DNA of 34,876 bases from Fibrobacter sp. (GTDB lineage: Bacteria; Fibrobacterota; Fibrobacteria; Fibrobacterales; Fibrobacteraceae). Shown here one piece after another: positions 22,378-29,721 of the stretch. A program made the translations under genes and the position numbers. Location of the stretch: the NCBI GenBank assembly GCA_024398815.1, contig JAKSIL010000029.1:1-34876 (forward strand), given 5' to 3'. The notes beneath the pieces were generated by a model. The model saw only the letters and a program-made list of their open reading frames with translations, was not told the DNA's origin and made no database searches. Positions within the stretch are counted from its first letter, which is position 1, and each line of letters opens with the position of its first letter.

Positions 22378-22641
22378 ATGAGCAACGCATTTTTTCTTTG
22401 GCAAATATACGTGACCAGAATAGAACACCCAATAACCGAAGGAGCCGTAGACCAAATAATAACACGCCTAATCAAAAAGGCCGACCGCATACGCAGTAAA
22501 TCAAAGAAACCAGGCGACCGAGCTATAAGGCTATCGAACAAGTTAATTATGCAAGCTGAAATCATTACAAACTTGTTCCACCTGGCACGCACCGCTAGCA
22601 AGAAGAACAAAAAAATATATCGATTCCAGGGGGACTTATGA
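22378..22641 (+). CDS. Prophage protein of unknown function (87 aa)
   Basis: 87 aa from ATG 22378, one base after the previous stop. Helical and strongly basic (TRLIKKADRIRSKSKKPGDRA, ARTASKKNKKIYRF), so nucleic-acid binding is possible but not shown. No known motif. Its stop overlaps the next start (ATGA). Confidence 0.55.
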   Translation: MSNAFFLWQIYVTRIEHPITEGAVDQIITRLIKKADRIRSKSKKPGDRAIRLSNKLIMQAEIITNLFHLARTASKKNKKIYRFQGDL

Positions 22642-22685
22642 AAAAGAAAAAAAAAACCGTGCGGGTACTTTTGGAAAATCCGTAA
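22638..22685 (+). CDS. Possible 15-residue peptide
   Basis: ATG 22638 to TAA 22683-22685, MKKKKKTVRVLLENP. It overlaps the preceding stop by ATGA, with AGGGGG just upstream. May be a leader or simply a coupling device for the next gene; low confidence. Confidence 0.25.
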   Translation: MKKKKKTVRVLLENP

Positions 22686-22686
22686 A

Positions 22687-22821
22687 ATGATGATAAAGAC
22701 CACAAAACAAGGGGATGAAATCAAACTAGAAAAATACCCCAAAAGGGCACAAGACTACATCATCAAAATTTGGTTCACAGACTTACCAATGGTAAATATC
22801 AAAATCAACAAAAAGAGTTAG
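22687..22821 (+). CDS. Small prophage protein of unknown function (44 aa)
   Basis: 44 aa from ATG 22687 to TAG 22819-22821 (MMIKTTKQGDEIKLEKYPKR...). It follows the 15-residue frame by one base and ends directly before a terminator hairpin, which supports it as the last gene of the plus-strand run. Basic; no motif recognised. Confidence 0.45.
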   Translation: MMIKTTKQGDEIKLEKYPKRAQDYIIKIWFTDLPMVNIKINKKS

Positions 22822-22824
22822 AAC

Positions 22825-22844
22825 AAACCCCCGAAAGGGGGTTT
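22825..22844. terminator. Bidirectional terminator between convergent prophage operons
   Basis: AAACCCCC, loop GAAA, GGGGGTTTT. It follows the plus-strand genes and also lies past the 3' end of rep on the minus strand. Confidence 0.8.
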
Positions 22845-22850
22845 TCTCAT

Positions 22851-22916
22851 TACGCATAAACTAGAGACCCTAACCCCTCGAACCTCCTCCCCCTATAAAA
22901 CCCAAAGTTTATGCGT
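22851..22916. repeat. Inverted repeat overlapping the rep stop codon
   Basis: ACGCATAAACT and AGTTTATGCGT, perfect 11-bp arms separated by 43 bases of C-rich sequence (GGGG-rich on the minus strand). The right arm contains the rep stop codon. Role unknown; could stabilise the transcript end or be an origin element. Confidence 0.6.
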
Positions 22917-23955
22917 CAGTACACAACAAATCGTCATATTCACGAAAACAGAAAATCTTCGTTATGTTGTACAAAGTACGTTCACGATTGAGAGGACGGA
23001 CATTTTCATAATCATAGATAAGTTCGGAATCTCCAGGCAAATTCACCTTGTCAAACTCGCCATACCACCTGGTCAAAGTTGTCCTATTGACATCGTGAGA
23101 GGAGCGGAGAAAATGAAATCCACGGGGGTACATATAAAGCCTGGCACCCTTTTTGGTCTTTTCGCCTTGCTTCAAATTCGTAAGATAGGATGTCAAGTAG
23201 GAACCGACATCCCTTATCCGCTTGACAGCCTGGGTCTTTGTGAACCCAAAGCCCCATATTCTATGCATTACAGTGTTGGATATGTACAGATAGGGGTTAT
23301 TACTCAACAACAAAATATGTGCGTGCCAGGCTCCCCTTTTCTGTGGCTCAAAAGCGACCAAATAGCCCGATATTTGCGGGAACTGATAGCGAAGTTTCAT
23401 TATAAACTTGCGGTAGTCCTGGTATAGCCTTTTCGTGTCAGTCATATTTTCAGCATAGGTCAACGTGACGAAAAGCCTAATCCTATCTTCATTCGCCCGA
23501 ATGAGCCACTTAAAGGACTCGCAAGTCTTTTTGACTTGCTTGGGGTCGCTAAAACGGGATGTCTGTTCCTTACAGAATTTCCACTGTTCGGGAGGCGGTA
23601 AAAATTCCTCGCCCGTATTTACATCCACTGATATTTGGTCTAGAGTAACATAGGGCTTCACTACGGTGCCATCGAACAAAGTTTCGTGCTTCATCCTACG
23701 GATGAAACCCCCGCTTTTTTGGAACAAATTAACCTTGCGTTCGACATACTTGCCCGCCCGTCTTTCCCTAACAAAACCCTTTTCCATCTTCGGCAAGTTT
23801 ATTCGCATTGATGACAAAGTAATTTTTTCGTCAGGTGCATTTTTATTCTTTATGTTCCTTGAATGGAACCACTTGTACCGTTCCCATTCAGTGTTAGTGT
23901 ACATACCAGGAATACGGTAATCATCCAAATATGACGGGTCAAATACTTGTTCCAT
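22909..23955 (-). CDS. Rolling-circle replication initiator (HUH endonuclease), inovirus type
   Basis: 348 aa from ATG 23955 behind GGGGGGTG. In the frame counted from GTG 23961: motif I RLFVTLTYAENMTD (162-175), motif II WHAHILLL with H213-x-H215 binding the metal, and motif III SYLTSYLTNLK with Tyr 255/259 as the nicking residues and Lys 264. This is the Rep/pII function: it nicks the phage plus strand at the origin and is joined covalently to DNA. It overlaps the secretin gene end by 17 bp. Last gene of the long minus-strand run, whereas gII is first in M13. Confidence 0.85.
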   Translation of the reverse strand: MEQVFDPSYLDDYRIPGMYTNTEWERYKWFHSRNIKNKNAPDEKITLSSMRINLPKMEKGFVRERRAGKYVERKVNLFQKSGGFIRRMKHETLFDGTVVKPYVTLDQISVDVNTGEEFLPPPEQWKFCKEQTSRFSDPKQVKKTCESFKWLIRANEDRIRLFVTLTYAENMTDTKRLYQDYRKFIMKLRYQFPQISGYLVAFEPQKRGAWHAHILLLSNNPYLYISNTVMHRIWGFGFTKTQAVKRIRDVGSYLTSYLTNLKQGEKTKKGARLYMYPRGFHFLRSSHDVNRTTLTRWYGEFDKVNLPGDSELIYDYENVRPLNRERTLYNITKIFCFREYDDLLCTDA

Positions 23956-24916
23956 CGACACCCCCCAAAGTCACAGAAATAAAAACGTACCTATATTCCG
24001 TTTCGTCAAGCGAATGACGAAACAGAAAACCCAAAACGGGAATATCCCTTAAAAAAGGTATTCCCGAATAAGATGTATATGTCCGTTGATATGCTCCAAA
24101 GATTTTATTCTTTCCTGGCAATAGCTTGCCTTGACCCGATATGCTATGCTCATAATCCGTTGCATAGGTGTAGGAATACTTGCTACCATTCACATCGAAT
24201 GTCAGCCCGTAAGATTCCGTGACATAGGAATTTGAAACAACACCGTTGGATGTTATGTTGGATGTCTTTATCTTGTCACGGGAACCGCCCCAAAAGACAC
24301 GAAGTGTTGAATCAAAAACAGAAGTGTACGTTCGATATATATATGTGGTATCGCCCGCATCCCTAGCCTGGATAGATACCGAAAACAAGTCATCGTAATC
24401 GAAGAAAGAAGCAGACCCGATATATTCGGAATAGGAAAATCCGAGCCGTTCAGCCGTTGACTTACCCATCTCAAGATACTCGATAGTAATGCGTTGATTG
24501 GGCAGGGAATCACGAACAAACGAAAGCGAATCACGGTAAGCCTGGATTGAATCACGGACAAACTTTTCCCGTTTCATTTCGCCATCTATCTTATCAAGAT
24601 AGATGGCTTTGGAACGGGGAACATAGTCGCCATTGTACCAGGTACTGTCATAACCGACATAGAAAGGATTTCCACCGCAATACAAGCCCGTATGCTTGCA
24701 CCAGGACTGAAAATCCGCCTGGGTGTTGCCCTTGAAATTCCAATTACAGCTCAATTCCTTTAATTTGTCAGAAACGATGTAAGGAATGTTTCTTTCCCGA
24801 AGAAACCGACTTGCCAGGGTGTAGCAATCCCCCTCCATCTGGAATGTCGATATTTCCTTCGCACATAGGGTAGCACTTTGTACCAAGACAAAGAGGACCG
24901 TCAATGTCGCTAACAT
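23939..24916 (-). CDS. Phage secretin, pIV-like outer-membrane channel
   Basis: 325 aa from ATG 24916, the only start that gives a signal peptide (MLATLTVLFVLVQSATLCA); no clear ribosome-binding site is seen, and the start lies inside the zot reading frame (149-bp overlap). The C-terminal segment YSGIPFLRDIPVLGFLFRHSLDETEYRYVFISVTL is the secretin family signature (V.G.P.L.DIP.LG.LF). An N0-like domain with four Cys (about 75-130 of the longer frame) precedes it. It would form the gate for virion exit. It is shorter than M13 pIV (~400 aa). Confidence 0.85.
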   Translation of the reverse strand: MLATLTVLFVLVQSATLCAKEISTFQMEGDCYTLASRFLRERNIPYIVSDKLKELSCNWNFKGNTQADFQSWCKHTGLYCGGNPFYVGYDSTWYNGDYVPRSKAIYLDKIDGEMKREKFVRDSIQAYRDSLSFVRDSLPNQRITIEYLEMGKSTAERLGFSYSEYIGSASFFDYDDLFSVSIQARDAGDTTYIYRTYTSVFDSTLRVFWGGSRDKIKTSNITSNGVVSNSYVTESYGLTFDVNGSKYSYTYATDYEHSISGQGKLLPGKNKIFGAYQRTYTSYSGIPFLRDIPVLGFLFRHSLDETEYRYVFISVTLGGVDGTSI

Positions 24917-25814
24917 TGGGGAAAAGACCAATGTCCGACTTACACGTTTCCCCGTCACAAATCTTCCAATGATAGCAAACACCCGTTGCAGGTGCCGACA
25001 CAATATCATTAGAGTGAATATCCTCGACTTTCTGTATTTCGGAATGTACATTACTTACCCCTTTTTTTGTTGGATTGCCCGTAAAACTGAACAACATCGA
25101 AACAATTACGATACAGACAGTAATGACAAGGACAGAGATTGCAATCAAAAGAAAACGGAATTTCCATTTTCTTTCCTGGTACCACTTCAAACCAAAGTGT
25201 GTATCATCTTCGGCACCCGTATAAAACTTACTTTCGCTTGTTTCATAGCAAGAATACATTTCAGTAGGCTTCTTGCGGACAACCTTGCCTACACTGTTGG
25301 AAACATCGTCATTAACTATTTTTGGCATACCCCCATTGACATAATACTGTGTGACGTGCGTACTATCCTTTTCACGTTTTCTCGTCCTAAAGACATTGCA
25401 AGCATTGGCCAAAGAAATAATATCGGGATGGATGTAGTTCTTTTTAGGTTGTTGGGCAATAAGTACAAAATCAACGGAATGTTTACGCATTACGTTAATG
25501 CGTGATTCTAGCCAGGACACCGCTTTATCATCGTCAATAAAATCTTTCATTTCATCGAGGATAAAAACACCATCGTGAGAGATTTGCTCATTATCGAAAT
25601 AATTGACAACATCGTGAATATCACGAACAACGTAATACTTGATAAAAGCCTGGTGTACACCCGAAACAGCGGAAAGACCCGACAAGGATATACCCGTAAT
25701 GTTCGTAAAGAAAGGACGGTTATTTTGTACACATGGCAAAATAATGTCCTTCATTGCAAACAAAGTTTTTCCGCTACCTGGGTTGCCGTAATGTATCAAA
25801 AGTTCACCAGGCAT
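24768..25814 (-). CDS. Zot/pI-family assembly ATPase
   Basis: 348 aa. Walker A GNPGSGKT (10-17) and Walker B GVFILDEMKDF (82-92), then IAQQPKKNYIHPDI (sensor-like, 119-132), a transmembrane helix (about 221-244, FLLIAISVLVITVCIVIVSM) and a periplasmic Cys-containing tail. This is the Zonula occludens toxin/pI family, which drives extrusion of filamentous phage through the inner membrane and contacts the secretin. Inside a phage operon the assembly role is the appropriate reading, not toxicity. It precedes the secretin gene as gI precedes gIV in M13, with overlap. Confidence 0.9.
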   Translation of the reverse strand: MPGELLIHYGNPGSGKTLFAMKDIILPCVQNNRPFFTNITGISLSGLSAVSGVHQAFIKYYVVRDIHDVVNYFDNEQISHDGVFILDEMKDFIDDDKAVSWLESRINVMRKHSVDFVLIAQQPKKNYIHPDIISLANACNVFRTRKREKDSTHVTQYYVNGGMPKIVNDDVSNSVGKVVRKKPTEMYSCYETSESKFYTGAEDDTHFGLKWYQERKWKFRFLLIAISVLVITVCIVIVSMLFSFTGNPTKKGVSNVHSEIQKVEDIHSNDIVSAPATGVCYHWKICDGETCKSDIGLFPNVSDIDGPLCLGTKCYPMCEGNIDIPDGGGLLHPGKSVSSGKKHSLHRF

Positions 25815-25816
25815 AA

Positions 25817-26287
25817 TTATCTCTTAGGGGGTGTCTGTACATAGGTGAAATTGTTCGCAAAAGCCCAACGGACTAGATAAACACTGAAAACGAAAATGGT
25901 GTTTTGAATAGCGGACATCAACAACTGATTTATGCATTCACCGACACCAAACACCTGGACCAAGTATGTCACCGTCAAGGACGGGCGAAAATAGCCCGAT
26001 GTGACACTAGATAGCATTGAGTCAGCCGATGACAAAAGAGCATTAATTGACCAGGGTAATTTTTCAAGAGCCGAATGGATGTAGTCAAGTAAATACTCCT
26101 GGGGATCAGCAATACCCTCTAGTAATTTCTTCACTTGTTCAAGGTTGAAAACACCGCTAGTCACGGCACCGCCCAAACCCAATATACCGAGTATTTTCTT
26201 GCCAAGTTCACCGAGCGACTGAAAAACCCATTGACCCGCCATCAAAGCGGTAAGTACCTTTGTAAGCAAATTTAACACGGCACCCAT
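25817..26287 (-). CDS. Minor virion membrane protein, pVI-like
   Basis: 156 aa with hydrophobic segments at about residues 5-22, 31-48 (GKKILGILGLGGAVTSGVF) and 100-140 (LTVTYLVQVFGVGECINQLLM and IFVFSVYLVRWAFA). Size, topology and position directly between the adsorption protein and the Zot gene match pVI/DUF2523-type proteins that cap one end of filamentous virions with pIII. No sequence motif is decisive. Spacing of 2 bp on both sides fits tight translational coupling. Confidence 0.7.
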   Translation of the reverse strand: MGAVLNLLTKVLTALMAGQWVFQSLGELGKKILGILGLGGAVTSGVFNLEQVKKLLEGIADPQEYLLDYIHSALEKLPWSINALLSSADSMLSSVTSGYFRPSLTVTYLVQVFGVGECINQLLMSAIQNTIFVFSVYLVRWAFANNFTYVQTPPKR

Positions 26288-26289
26288 AA

Positions 26290-28035
26290 TTAACCCCCGT
26301 TGCTAAAAGCAGTCTTAAATGCGTGTATAGTGCTGAATACAACCGCAATCGTTGTAAGTATTCGTATCACGATACGAATAAGTGAACAGAAATCGAACTT
26401 GCCAAAAAGATTGGAAAAGTCTATCGAATAATCCAGTTCACCGACTAGCGGAAAATCCGCTTTGGCTTCAAACTCGAAACAGCTATTTATCGTATTGCCT
26501 GGAAAAAAGAAGTCGCTCAACTTCGACTTAATCGTGGATGTGTCAGCCCAATTATATATGGAATCAAAGACGATATATCCCGATGTGGTGTCGTTTCGTA
26601 AAGAATCAATGTAATTGTAAAGTGAATCGACAGACGAATTATAGGATGACCACCAGGCACCAATAGCAGACAAACTATCGTTAAATCCGCTGTTGTCAAA
26701 TTCTTCGGAAGACGAAGAATTTGAAGAAGAAGAACCAGGAACGGACGGGGAACTTTGATTAGACCAAAGACCCATCCATTCGTTTATCGTTTCGCCAATG
26801 CCTTGCAAAGTGGAATTAACACCGTCCACCTTATCCCCTACGGAATTAACGGCACTTGTATTCGTCTGTACGGACGATTTGACACCATTAACGGCACTTA
26901 CAATACTTTGTCCATAACCGTCAACGGATGTTTTAATTTGTTCCAAATTATCATTGGTTTCACCAATGGAATTATTTATGTTGTTCAAACCGTTATCCAG
27001 GTTATTGGTGTTGTTCATTATTGCCTGGGTATTCGCCTGGATAGCTTCGAGTTTAGAACAGTTGTCACAAACTTGCGTTGTATCGGTGACGGGCGAAGAA
27101 GAACTAACAGCAGGTGAACTAGACGATTGACCCGATGGACTAGAATTAGGATTCCAGGTAGTATCCTGGGGTTCATCGTCCGAACCGTCATCGTAAGGAT
27201 TTTGACAGACACCCTTTCTTACGTTATCTACACCGACATTGCAATTTCCGTCACACGGACAAGTGAAAGTGTTGCCCGTCTTTTTGTCACGCATATAGCA
27301 CTTGTCGCCGATGACGGCAAAACAGTCGGGACCTTGCCCGTCATCGTCCTGGGGACCACTAGGATAGCCGTTCTGGGCACAAGTTCCTGGTACGTTCATC
27401 AAGAGTGTACAGTCCGTACTGATGTCTATATCCGTCTTGCCATAACATTGAATTTCACCACCACACGTTTCACAGTCACAGCGATACATTTGCATATACG
27501 GTTGCGATTCCTTGCCCGATATGTAGTCATACTCGAGTGTTTCTTCGCACCACTTGATAGTAGTATCACGGCAATTATCGCAATGACCACAGCCGTTCTC
27601 ATCGTTCTGGTCAGCTATCCATGTGCCACCACTTGACAGACAATTTTCCTCGTATGCTTCGCACTCATCGGTGCACTCAAAATCGTATGCACATGTAGTA
27701 CTATTAGAATTACACCCACCACTATACGCTCTACAAAATTCCCGAGGTGTTGTATAATATTTACCGTTCGCATAATAAACAGATGGACAGTTAGACGAAC
27801 TCACCGTTGCTGAACAATTAGTTTGAAAGTTTTGACAATAAGTTGTTGTCCAACTCGATAAACACCCATTAGAGCATGAACAACTATTTTTTTGGGATTC
27901 AGTAAAACATTTTCGGGATACATAACCCGATGGATTTACACCACTATTATTAAAATAAGTAGTAGGCTTACAAGCACCCCACGAATTGACAGATAAGCAC
28001 AACAATAAAAAAGAATATACAATTACTTTGTACAT
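26290..28035 (-). CDS. Adsorption protein, pIII-like
   Basis: 581 aa from ATG 28035 with GGGG upstream. Signal peptide (MYKVIVYSFLLLCLSVNSWGA), then ~260 residues very rich in Cys (over 35) and Gly, probably disulfide-linked receptor-binding domains. Next a Ser/Pro linker (SSPSGQSSSSPAVSSSS), about 100 residues of Asn-rich coiled coil (NNTNNLDNGLNNINNSIGE ...), a second linker (PGSSSSNSSSSEEF), a C-terminal domain and a last transmembrane helix (about 553-575, LIRIVIRILTTIAVVFSTI). The order N-domains, linker, C-domain, membrane anchor is that of pIII, which binds the host and releases the virion. The linkers closely resemble those of the host's own exported proteins. Confidence 0.75.
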   Translation of the reverse strand: MYKVIVYSFLLLCLSVNSWGACKPTTYFNNSGVNPSGYVSRKCFTESQKNSCSCSNGCLSSWTTTYCQNFQTNCSATVSSSNCPSVYYANGKYYTTPREFCRAYSGGCNSNSTTCAYDFECTDECEAYEENCLSSGGTWIADQNDENGCGHCDNCRDTTIKWCEETLEYDYISGKESQPYMQMYRCDCETCGGEIQCYGKTDIDISTDCTLLMNVPGTCAQNGYPSGPQDDDGQGPDCFAVIGDKCYMRDKKTGNTFTCPCDGNCNVGVDNVRKGVCQNPYDDGSDDEPQDTTWNPNSSPSGQSSSSPAVSSSSPVTDTTQVCDNCSKLEAIQANTQAIMNNTNNLDNGLNNINNSIGETNDNLEQIKTSVDGYGQSIVSAVNGVKSSVQTNTSAVNSVGDKVDGVNSTLQGIGETINEWMGLWSNQSSPSVPGSSSSNSSSSEEFDNSGFNDSLSAIGAWWSSYNSSVDSLYNYIDSLRNDTTSGYIVFDSIYNWADTSTIKSKLSDFFFPGNTINSCFEFEAKADFPLVGELDYSIDFSNLFGKFDFCSLIRIVIRILTTIAVVFSTIHAFKTAFSNGG

Positions 28036-28045
28036 AAAATTACCC

Positions 28046-28138
28046 CTAAATTAAAGCAAAAGCGAATACCATTAGTCCAATGAGGACAAACGGTGTCATA
28101 CCGATGGAAAAACCGAGAGCGAATACAAGACCAGCCAT
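28046..28138 (-). CDS. 30-residue hydrophobic protein, pVII/pIX-like minor coat
   Basis: ATG 28138 to TAG 28046-28048, MAGLVFALGFSIGMTPFVLI plus ten further residues, almost entirely one membrane helix. GGAGATTCAA supplies a good ribosome-binding site. M13 pVII and pIX are 33 and 32 residues with the same character. It lies between the terminator after the major coat gene and the adsorption protein, 10 bp before the latter. Confidence 0.7.
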   Translation of the reverse strand: MAGLVFALGFSIGMTPFVLIGLMVFAFALI

Positions 28139-28157
28139 TTGAATCTCCAAAAAAAAA

Positions 28158-28198
28158 TCCCATTTTCGTTTTCCAAAAAGTGAGGTACGAAAATGGGA
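28158..28198 (-). terminator. Strong terminator after the major coat gene
   Basis: Perfect 12-bp stem TCCCATTTTCGT / ACGAAAATGGGA with a 17-base loop, followed on the minus strand by nine U. M13 also has a terminator directly after gVIII, which gives the major coat its high expression. Confidence 0.9.
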
Positions 28199-28219
28199 AA
28201 GAACCAAGGGGTAAGTGGT

Positions 28220-28462
28220 TTACGAAGCGGAACGGGGTTTCTTCGCCATCTTGATGACAATCACACCCACAGTGATAGCCACAACGAGGGCAGCGATAGC
28301 ACCCATAACAGTGCCAGCCGAGGTGGTCACACTTTCGATGGTGGTCGCAAGAGTGTCCAACTTGCCCGTCTGTGCACAAGCGGGGATGACGGCACCGAGA
28401 CCGAGACCCACACCCAAGAACTTCTTATTGACCTTAAAACCCGTGTCAAGTTTCTTGTTCAT
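28220..28462 (-). CDS. Major coat protein, pVIII-like
   Basis: 80 aa. A 30-residue signal peptide (basic start, hydrophobic GVGLGLGAVIP, cleavage after ACA) is followed by a predicted mature protein of exactly 50 residues, the size of M13 pVIII: an amphipathic N-terminal part (QTGKLDTLATTIESVTTSAG), a membrane helix (MGAIAALVVAITVGVIVI) and a basic C-terminus (KMAKKPRSAS) that would face the DNA. AAGGAG ribosome-binding site. Followed by a strong terminator. Confidence 0.88.
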   Translation of the reverse strand: MNKKLDTGFKVNKKFLGVGLGLGAVIPACAQTGKLDTLATTIESVTTSAGTVMGAIAALVVAITVGVIVIKMAKKPRSAS

Positions 28463-28593
28463 ACAGAACTCCTTATAAGTTTAGCGGTGATGACAAGGAC
28501 AGCGAGGACGCACAATCCAGGTAGTAAACTAGACCCGAAGTCAGCCCCGCAAGACACGGCATAATCGAACAAGTCAATATTTGTAGTGTCCAA
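28459..28593 (-). CDS. 44-residue membrane protein with TTG start, minor coat candidate
   Basis: TTG 28593 to TGA 28459-28461, whose ATGA overlap couples it to the major coat gene. AAGGGCGGG lies about 8 bases before the TTG. Sequence LDTTNIDLFDYAVSCGADFG, then one hydrophobic helix (LLPGLCVLAVLVITAKLI). It occupies the position of gVII/gIX, directly before gVIII. The non-ATG start is the main doubt; no in-frame ATG exists. Confidence 0.6.
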   Translation of the reverse strand: MDTTNIDLFDYAVSCGADFGSSLLPGLCVLAVLVITAKLIRSSV

Positions 28594-28639
28594 AAGAATA
28601 CCCGCCCTTGTCTTTCTTCTGTTGGTGTTTTACGAAGTG

Positions 28640-28966
28640 CTACTTTTTAGCTATCGTCTTAACATCGATGTAGCCATATTCCCCGTGAAGAGATACACCG
28701 CTAGTACGAGTGACATTCTTTTGACCGGGAACGATGGAAGTGTAGAAAACACAATCGTAGATTGTATTATCCTTGATAAGTTCAAACTTGATGGGGCTAT
28801 CTTCGGAGATAGACAAATCACTGAAGCAGGTGCCCGAAACAGCGTCAAAACCCGTAATGTACTTTTGGTGTACTTCGGTCTGTGCCCCCGTCTTTTCGTT
28901 AGTTGTGGTGAAGTTCATTTCACGATGGGAAATGATAACCAATTTATCAAATTGCTGAACGAGCAT
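28640..28966 (-). CDS. Candidate ssDNA-binding protein, pV-like
   Basis: 108 aa from ATG 28966 behind AAGGGG. It looks like a small all-beta protein (KLVIISHREMNFTTTNE, IKFELIKDNTIYDCVFYTS, GEYGYIDVKTIAKK), which fits an OB-fold dimer such as pV, the protein that coats phage single strands and limits Rep translation. No diagnostic motif; the assignment rests on size, predicted strands and position at the head of the structural operon. Confidence 0.55.
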   Translation of the reverse strand: MLVQQFDKLVIISHREMNFTTTNEKTGAQTEVHQKYITGFDAVSGTCFSDLSISEDSPIKFELIKDNTIYDCVFYTSIVPGQKNVTRTSGVSLHGEYGYIDVKTIAKK

Positions 28967-29061
28967 TTGAACCCCTTTTTTTTAAATTTGTGTTGCCGAC
29001 AACAGACAGCCAACGAGAAGTTAATGTCATTCGGACCTATTCACGGGGAATCAAGGAATTT

Positions 29062-29089
29062 AGATTCCATAATCCGCATTATCGGCAAT
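29062..29089 (-). other. dif-like site, right prophage junction (attR)
   Basis: XerC-like arm (minus strand ATTGCCGATAA) and 6-bp centre are as in attL, but the XerD-like arm is TTATGGAATCT instead of TTATGTAAACT. The diverged arm lies on the phage side, so the phage attP probably had a good XerC arm and a degenerate XerD arm, as in other phages that use XerC strand exchange. Confidence 0.78.
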
Positions 29090-29168
29090 GGTGTGGCCGG
29101 AGGATGGGTGGGGGTTTCTTGAGATTTTCAAGAAAAATATAAAAAAAAGAATTATATTATCATGCGTA

Positions 29169-29603
29169 ATGAAATCCGTTAAACAAAATCTTCTGTTGAT
29201 TCTCTTTGGACTTTCCTTGGCGTTTTCTGCGCTGTCCACAGTGATCGACGCGTCCAATTTTGTCTATGATTTCGATACAGGGATTCAGACGGCCGACTAT
29301 ACACTCGGCTCGGATGAAAACGATTCCAGGAATCATTCCAAATATTTCCTGGACGACAGGTCTACGGCAAGGGCTTTTCTCAACACCCGCAGATCGTCCC
29401 AGCAAATGCATTTCCGCCATCAGCGCGGAAATTCCGTCCAAGGCTTCTCCGGACGGGATGTTGTGCTTCAAGTACGCCTAGGCGGTCGTCTTGAAAAATG
29501 GTTTACGACAGCCGTCAAAAAATGCGACGGATATCCGTCAAATGCCGTTTTCTGCACTGCCAAGGAATACTATGTATTCACGTTGAAGCGTATTTTGTGT
29601 TAG
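29169..29603 (+). CDS. Hypothetical secreted protein
   Basis: 144 aa from ATG 29169. The first ~28 residues (KSVKQNLLLILFGLSLAFSALSTVIDA) look like a signal peptide or membrane anchor. The rest is polar, with Arg-rich and Ser-rich patches and three Cys near the C-terminus (KKCDG, FCTAK, RILC). No family recognised. The ribosome-binding site is weak. It is the first host gene to the right of the prophage. Confidence 0.5.
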   Translation: MKSVKQNLLLILFGLSLAFSALSTVIDASNFVYDFDTGIQTADYTLGSDENDSRNHSKYFLDDRSTARAFLNTRRSSQQMHFRHQRGNSVQGFSGRDVVLQVRLGGRLEKWFTTAVKKCDGYPSNAVFCTAKEYYVFTLKRILC

Positions 29604-29721
29604 CCATATTTTCTCGCAAAACTCTATAATGAAGCGCGCTCGTTAGCGTGCGAATTTTTGGTCGTGTAAACGGCTATGATAAACATTAACCTGGCTCACA
29701 GATGGGCCAAAAGAGAAAATA

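Larger units (their letters stand above)
20853..29089. mobile_element. Filamentous phage (inovirus-type) prophage integrated at dif
   Basis: 8,209 bp between direct repeats. It carries an M13-like minus-strand gene order (candidate ssDNA-binding protein, small membrane protein, major coat, terminator, 30-aa minor coat candidate, adsorption protein, pVI-like, Zot/pI ATPase, secretin, HUH Rep), a plus-strand block of small unknown genes, and a hairpin-rich non-coding region. No integrase, transposase or lysis gene is present, as expected for a phage that is secreted through its own secretin and integrates by host XerCD. All core genes look intact, so it may be active. Confidence 0.9.

Noticed and set aside
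23320..23340. Possible third sigma-54 promoter (CTGGCACG on the minus strand)
   Set aside because: The TTGC element is missing at the required spacing and the site lies inside the rep coding region.
24768..25814. Zot as an enterotoxin
   Set aside because: The ATPase domain, the transmembrane helix and its place before a secretin in a phage operon point to virion assembly; the toxin activity known for one Vibrio phage protein cannot be assumed.
20853..29089. Plasmid or ICE instead of phage
   Set aside because: There is a Rep of rolling-circle type, but also coat, adsorption, Zot and secretin genes in phage order, and no relaxase, conjugation or partition genes.
28586..29122. A 178-codon plus-strand frame over the right end of the prophage
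   Set aside because: It is antisense to the pV-like gene and runs across the attachment site; no start signal or domain.
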